64,000 bases of DNA, from the NCBI RefSeq assembly GCF_009827055.1, contig NZ_WUMK01000010.1:62001-126000 (forward strand), read 5' to 3'. Within the stretch, counting starts at the first letter, position 1, and every line of letters starts with the position of its first letter. A model generated the notes under the pieces. That model saw only the letters and a list, made by a program, of their open reading frames with translations, ran no database searches and was not told the DNA's origin. Positions 62,177 to 64,000 of the stretch are shown here, one piece after another. The stretch is from Shinella kummerowiae (GTDB lineage: Bacteria; Pseudomonadota; Alphaproteobacteria; Rhizobiales; Rhizobiaceae). The position numbers and the translations under genes are program-made.

Positions 62177-63805
62177 CTAAGGCTTGGCAGTTGACGTGGT
62201 CTCGCCCGTCGCCAAGAAGGGCGCATTTTCGCGCAAGTGGATGACAGTCGGGCCGCCCGCGCCGAAGGCGGTTTTGACCGCAGCTTCCAGCTCCTCGAAA
62301 CTTTCCGGTTCGGCGGTCCGGCAGCCATAGGCTTCGGCGAGCTTGACGAAATCCGGATTGTGCTGATTGACGCCGATTGTCGGGATGTCGCGAACGATCA
62401 TGCCGTCGCGGATCTGGGCGAGGCTGTCATTATTCCAGAGGATGATGGCGAGCGGCAGCTTGTTTTCGACCGCGGTGCCGAGTTCCTGGAGGGTGAACTG
62501 GAAGCCGCCGTCGCCGACGATGACGGCGACCGGCGTTTCGGGGCTTGCGATCTTGCCGCCGATCGCCGCCGGCAGGGCGTAGCCCAGCGTGCCGAAGCCG
62601 GCCGGGAAATGCCAGGTGCGTGGCAGGGCGCTGCGGAAAAAGGCATAGCCGGTATAAGCGAGCTGAGTCATGTCGGTGTAGATGACGCCGTCGTCGGGGA
62701 TGGCATTGCGCAGGCTGTCGAGTACGCGGACATGTTTTTGTTCAAGCGGCGTCAGGCCGTCGCGCTCGGTGGCGCGCAGTTCGGCAATGGCGTTGCTGTC
62801 CTTGAAGCCTTTCGCCGGCGAGACCCTTTCGGTGATCGCTGCCACGGCCAGTTTCGCATCCGCCTCCATGGCGACGTCCACATCATAGTCGCGCACCAGC
62901 GTCGCGGGGTCGATGTCGATGCGGATGAGCCTGCCGACCATCGGCAGCGGTCCGTCAAGCCAGATGTCGGGTTCGGCAAGCTCGGTTCCGATGAGCAGCA
63001 CCGCATCGGCATCGCGCACGAAGGCCTGGGTGGCGCCGCGATCCGCCGTCACCTCCAGGGCGAGCGGGTGGTCGTCCGGCAGGATGCCCTTGGCGGCGAT
63101 GGTCGGCACCACTGCTGCGCCGATCTTTTCCGCCAGCGCCCTGACCTCGGTCGCTGCCGAAACCGCGCCGCCGCCGGCAAGGATCACCGGGCGTTTCGCC
63201 GCGTTGAGGATCGCGGCGGCCGTCTCGACCTGTGTGGCATCGGGCGCGCGGCGGCGCGCTGTGGTGCGTCGGCTTGCCGGCCTGTCGTCGGGCGCCTTGA
63301 ACACGTCGAGCGGGATCGAGACATGCACCGGGCGCGGGCGGCCGCTTTCGAACAGCGCGAAGGCACGGGCGATATATTCGCGCACCTGCTCTGGATTGGT
63401 GGCTGTTTCCGAGAAGGCGGTGAGGGGACGGGTGACAGCGGACTGGTCGGTGATCTCGTGCAGCGTGCCGCGGCCCATGCCGAGATCCTTGTTCGCCGCG
63501 ACGGAGGTGATGACCAGCATAGGCACGCTGTCGGAATAGGCCTGGCCGATGGGGGTGGCGGCATTGGTGACGCCGGGTCCGGAAATCAGCACGCAGACGC
63601 CCGGCTTGCCCGACATGCGGGCATAGCCGTCGGCCATGAAGCCGGCGCCCTGTTCATGGCGCACGCCGATATGGCGGATGCCGGCGGCATCCATGCCGCG
63701 ATAGGCTTCGAGTGTGTGCACGCCGGGCATGCCGAAGACGGTGTCGACGCCATAGGCCTTCAGGATCTGCATCAGGCGGCTGCCGCAGGAAATGGTCTCG
63801 TTCAT
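62177..63805 (-). CDS. Thiamine diphosphate-dependent decarboxylase, AruI-like (5-guanidino-2-oxopentanoate decarboxylase)
   Basis: A 542-residue ThDP enzyme of the acetolactate synthase/2-oxoacid decarboxylase superfamily. Catalytic Glu is in VRHEQGAGFMADGYAR; a central NAD/FAD-like domain (about 190-330) and the C-terminal ThDP motif VIVGDGGFQFTLQE...LWNN follow. It most resembles 2-ketoarginine decarboxylases of the arginine transaminase pathway, which make 4-guanidinobutyraldehyde. It is 27 bp after an upstream gene, so the two share an operon. Other ThDP substrates cannot be excluded. Confidence 0.82.
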   Translation of the reverse strand: MNETISCGSRLMQILKAYGVDTVFGMPGVHTLEAYRGMDAAGIRHIGVRHEQGAGFMADGYARMSGKPGVCVLISGPGVTNAATPIGQAYSDSVPMLVITSVAANKDLGMGRGTLHEITDQSAVTRPLTAFSETATNPEQVREYIARAFALFESGRPRPVHVSIPLDVFKAPDDRPASRRTTARRRAPDATQVETAAAILNAAKRPVILAGGGAVSAATEVRALAEKIGAAVVPTIAAKGILPDDHPLALEVTADRGATQAFVRDADAVLLIGTELAEPDIWLDGPLPMVGRLIRIDIDPATLVRDYDVDVAMEADAKLAVAAITERVSPAKGFKDSNAIAELRATERDGLTPLEQKHVRVLDSLRNAIPDDGVIYTDMTQLAYTGYAFFRSALPRTWHFPAGFGTLGYALPAAIGGKIASPETPVAVIVGDGGFQFTLQELGTAVENKLPLAIILWNNDSLAQIRDGMIVRDIPTIGVNQHNPDFVKLAEAYGCRTAEPESFEELEAAVKTAFGAGGPTVIHLRENAPFLATGETTSTAKP

Positions 63806-63832
63806 AATGGAATCCGTTCGGGAAAATGGTTT

Positions 63833-64000
63833 TCAGGGTTTTGCTGCGTCTTCGAGGCCGGTCCAGATGGAGCCGTATTCGTCGGCCACCACCATCAGGC
63901 TTGCGCCGAGTTCCTGGGCGAAGGCGCGCTCGGAGCGCGACCATGCGGGCATGATCCACGGCTTGCCGGCCTTTCGCGCGGCCTCGGCGATCTTGCGGAG
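63833..64000 (-). CDS. 3' end of a gene, possibly HpcH/HpaI-type aldolase
   Basis: The frame enters from the right edge and ends at 63833, leaving 55 C-terminal residues (IAEAARKAGKPWIMPAWS, then LGASLMVVADEYGSIWTGL). The pattern AxKAGKP followed about 15 residues later by LGAS..VVADEYG resembles the C-terminus of HpcH/HpaI aldolases (LG.TFVAVGSDLG), but the match is weak. It is upstream of and codirectional with the ThDP gene. Confidence 0.4.
   Translation of the reverse strand, partial: LRKIAEAARKAGKPWIMPAWSRSERAFAQELGASLMVVADEYGSIWTGLEDAAKP

Noticed and set aside
1-64000. CRISPR arrays, insertion sequences, rRNA or tRNA genes
   Set aside because: No regularly spaced repeats, transposase genes or cloverleaf-like sequences were recognised while reading the window.

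Overview
The window comes from an alphaproteobacterium of the Rhizobiales, most likely Rhizobiaceae (Rhizobium/Ensifer/Shinella/Agrobacterium-like), and from a repABC secondary replicon (large plasmid or chromid). This rests on a complete repABC cassette at 58210-61826 with an antisense RNA between repB and repC, a eukaryote-like GlnII, a dctA/dctBD C4-dicarboxylate locus, a DUF1127 gene, uniformly high GC, and many ABC importers paired with catabolic operons and GntR/MarR/RpiR/Lrp/LysR regulators. Species cannot be told from the sequence alone.

Layout. 1-4724: prkA (cut by the window edge), yeaH-like DUF444 gene and spoVR, the conserved PrkA/YeaH/SpoVR stress module. 4825-6243: a DUF1127 protein and glnII, the latter with a sigma54 promoter. 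6547-11981: two secondary transporters with nearby Lrp and LysR regulators, then a gamma-glutamyltransferase-like gene. 11992-22960: a GntR regulator coupled to a ProC-like reductase, divergent from a ten-gene operon (amino-acid ABC importer, DapA-like deaminase/lyase, FAD oxidoreductase, aldehyde dehydrogenase, proline-racemase family enzyme, two SDRs) that reads as a hydroxyproline catabolic operon. 22986-27735: dctD-dctB divergent from dctA, with DctD sites and a canonical sigma54 promoter.

27830-50722 is the most notable part. A seven-gene operon (CoA-type flavoprotein monooxygenase/reductase, SDR, enoyl-CoA hydratase, acyl-CoA dehydrogenase, thioesterase, RidA, fused hydratase/3-hydroxyacyl-CoA dehydrogenase), MarR and GntR regulators, a TrpX-type ABC importer with kynureninase and a PLP enzyme, a Liv-type importer in one operon with tryptophan 2,3-dioxygenase and a 2-aminobenzoate-CoA-ligase-like enzyme, and a divergent kynurenine formamidase. 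Together they spell a route tryptophan -> N-formylkynurenine -> kynurenine -> anthranilate -> 2-aminobenzoyl-CoA -> beta-oxidation-like steps. A shared palindrome near the MarR-linked operon and the ligase operon suggests co-regulation.

50772-56252: RpiR regulator, Fe3+/sugar-phosphate type ABC importer and histidine phosphatase in one operon, with two RpiR-like palindromes at the promoter. 56666-61826: serine recombinase, then repC, repB, repA with candidate parS, ctRNA and RepA operator. 62177-64000: an AruI-like ThDP decarboxylase and the 3' end of an upstream gene, perhaps an HpcH/HpaI aldolase.

A feature shared by all four ABC operons that begin with a binding-protein gene is a strong intercistronic hairpin directly after that gene. 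No tRNA, rRNA, CRISPR array or insertion sequence was found.
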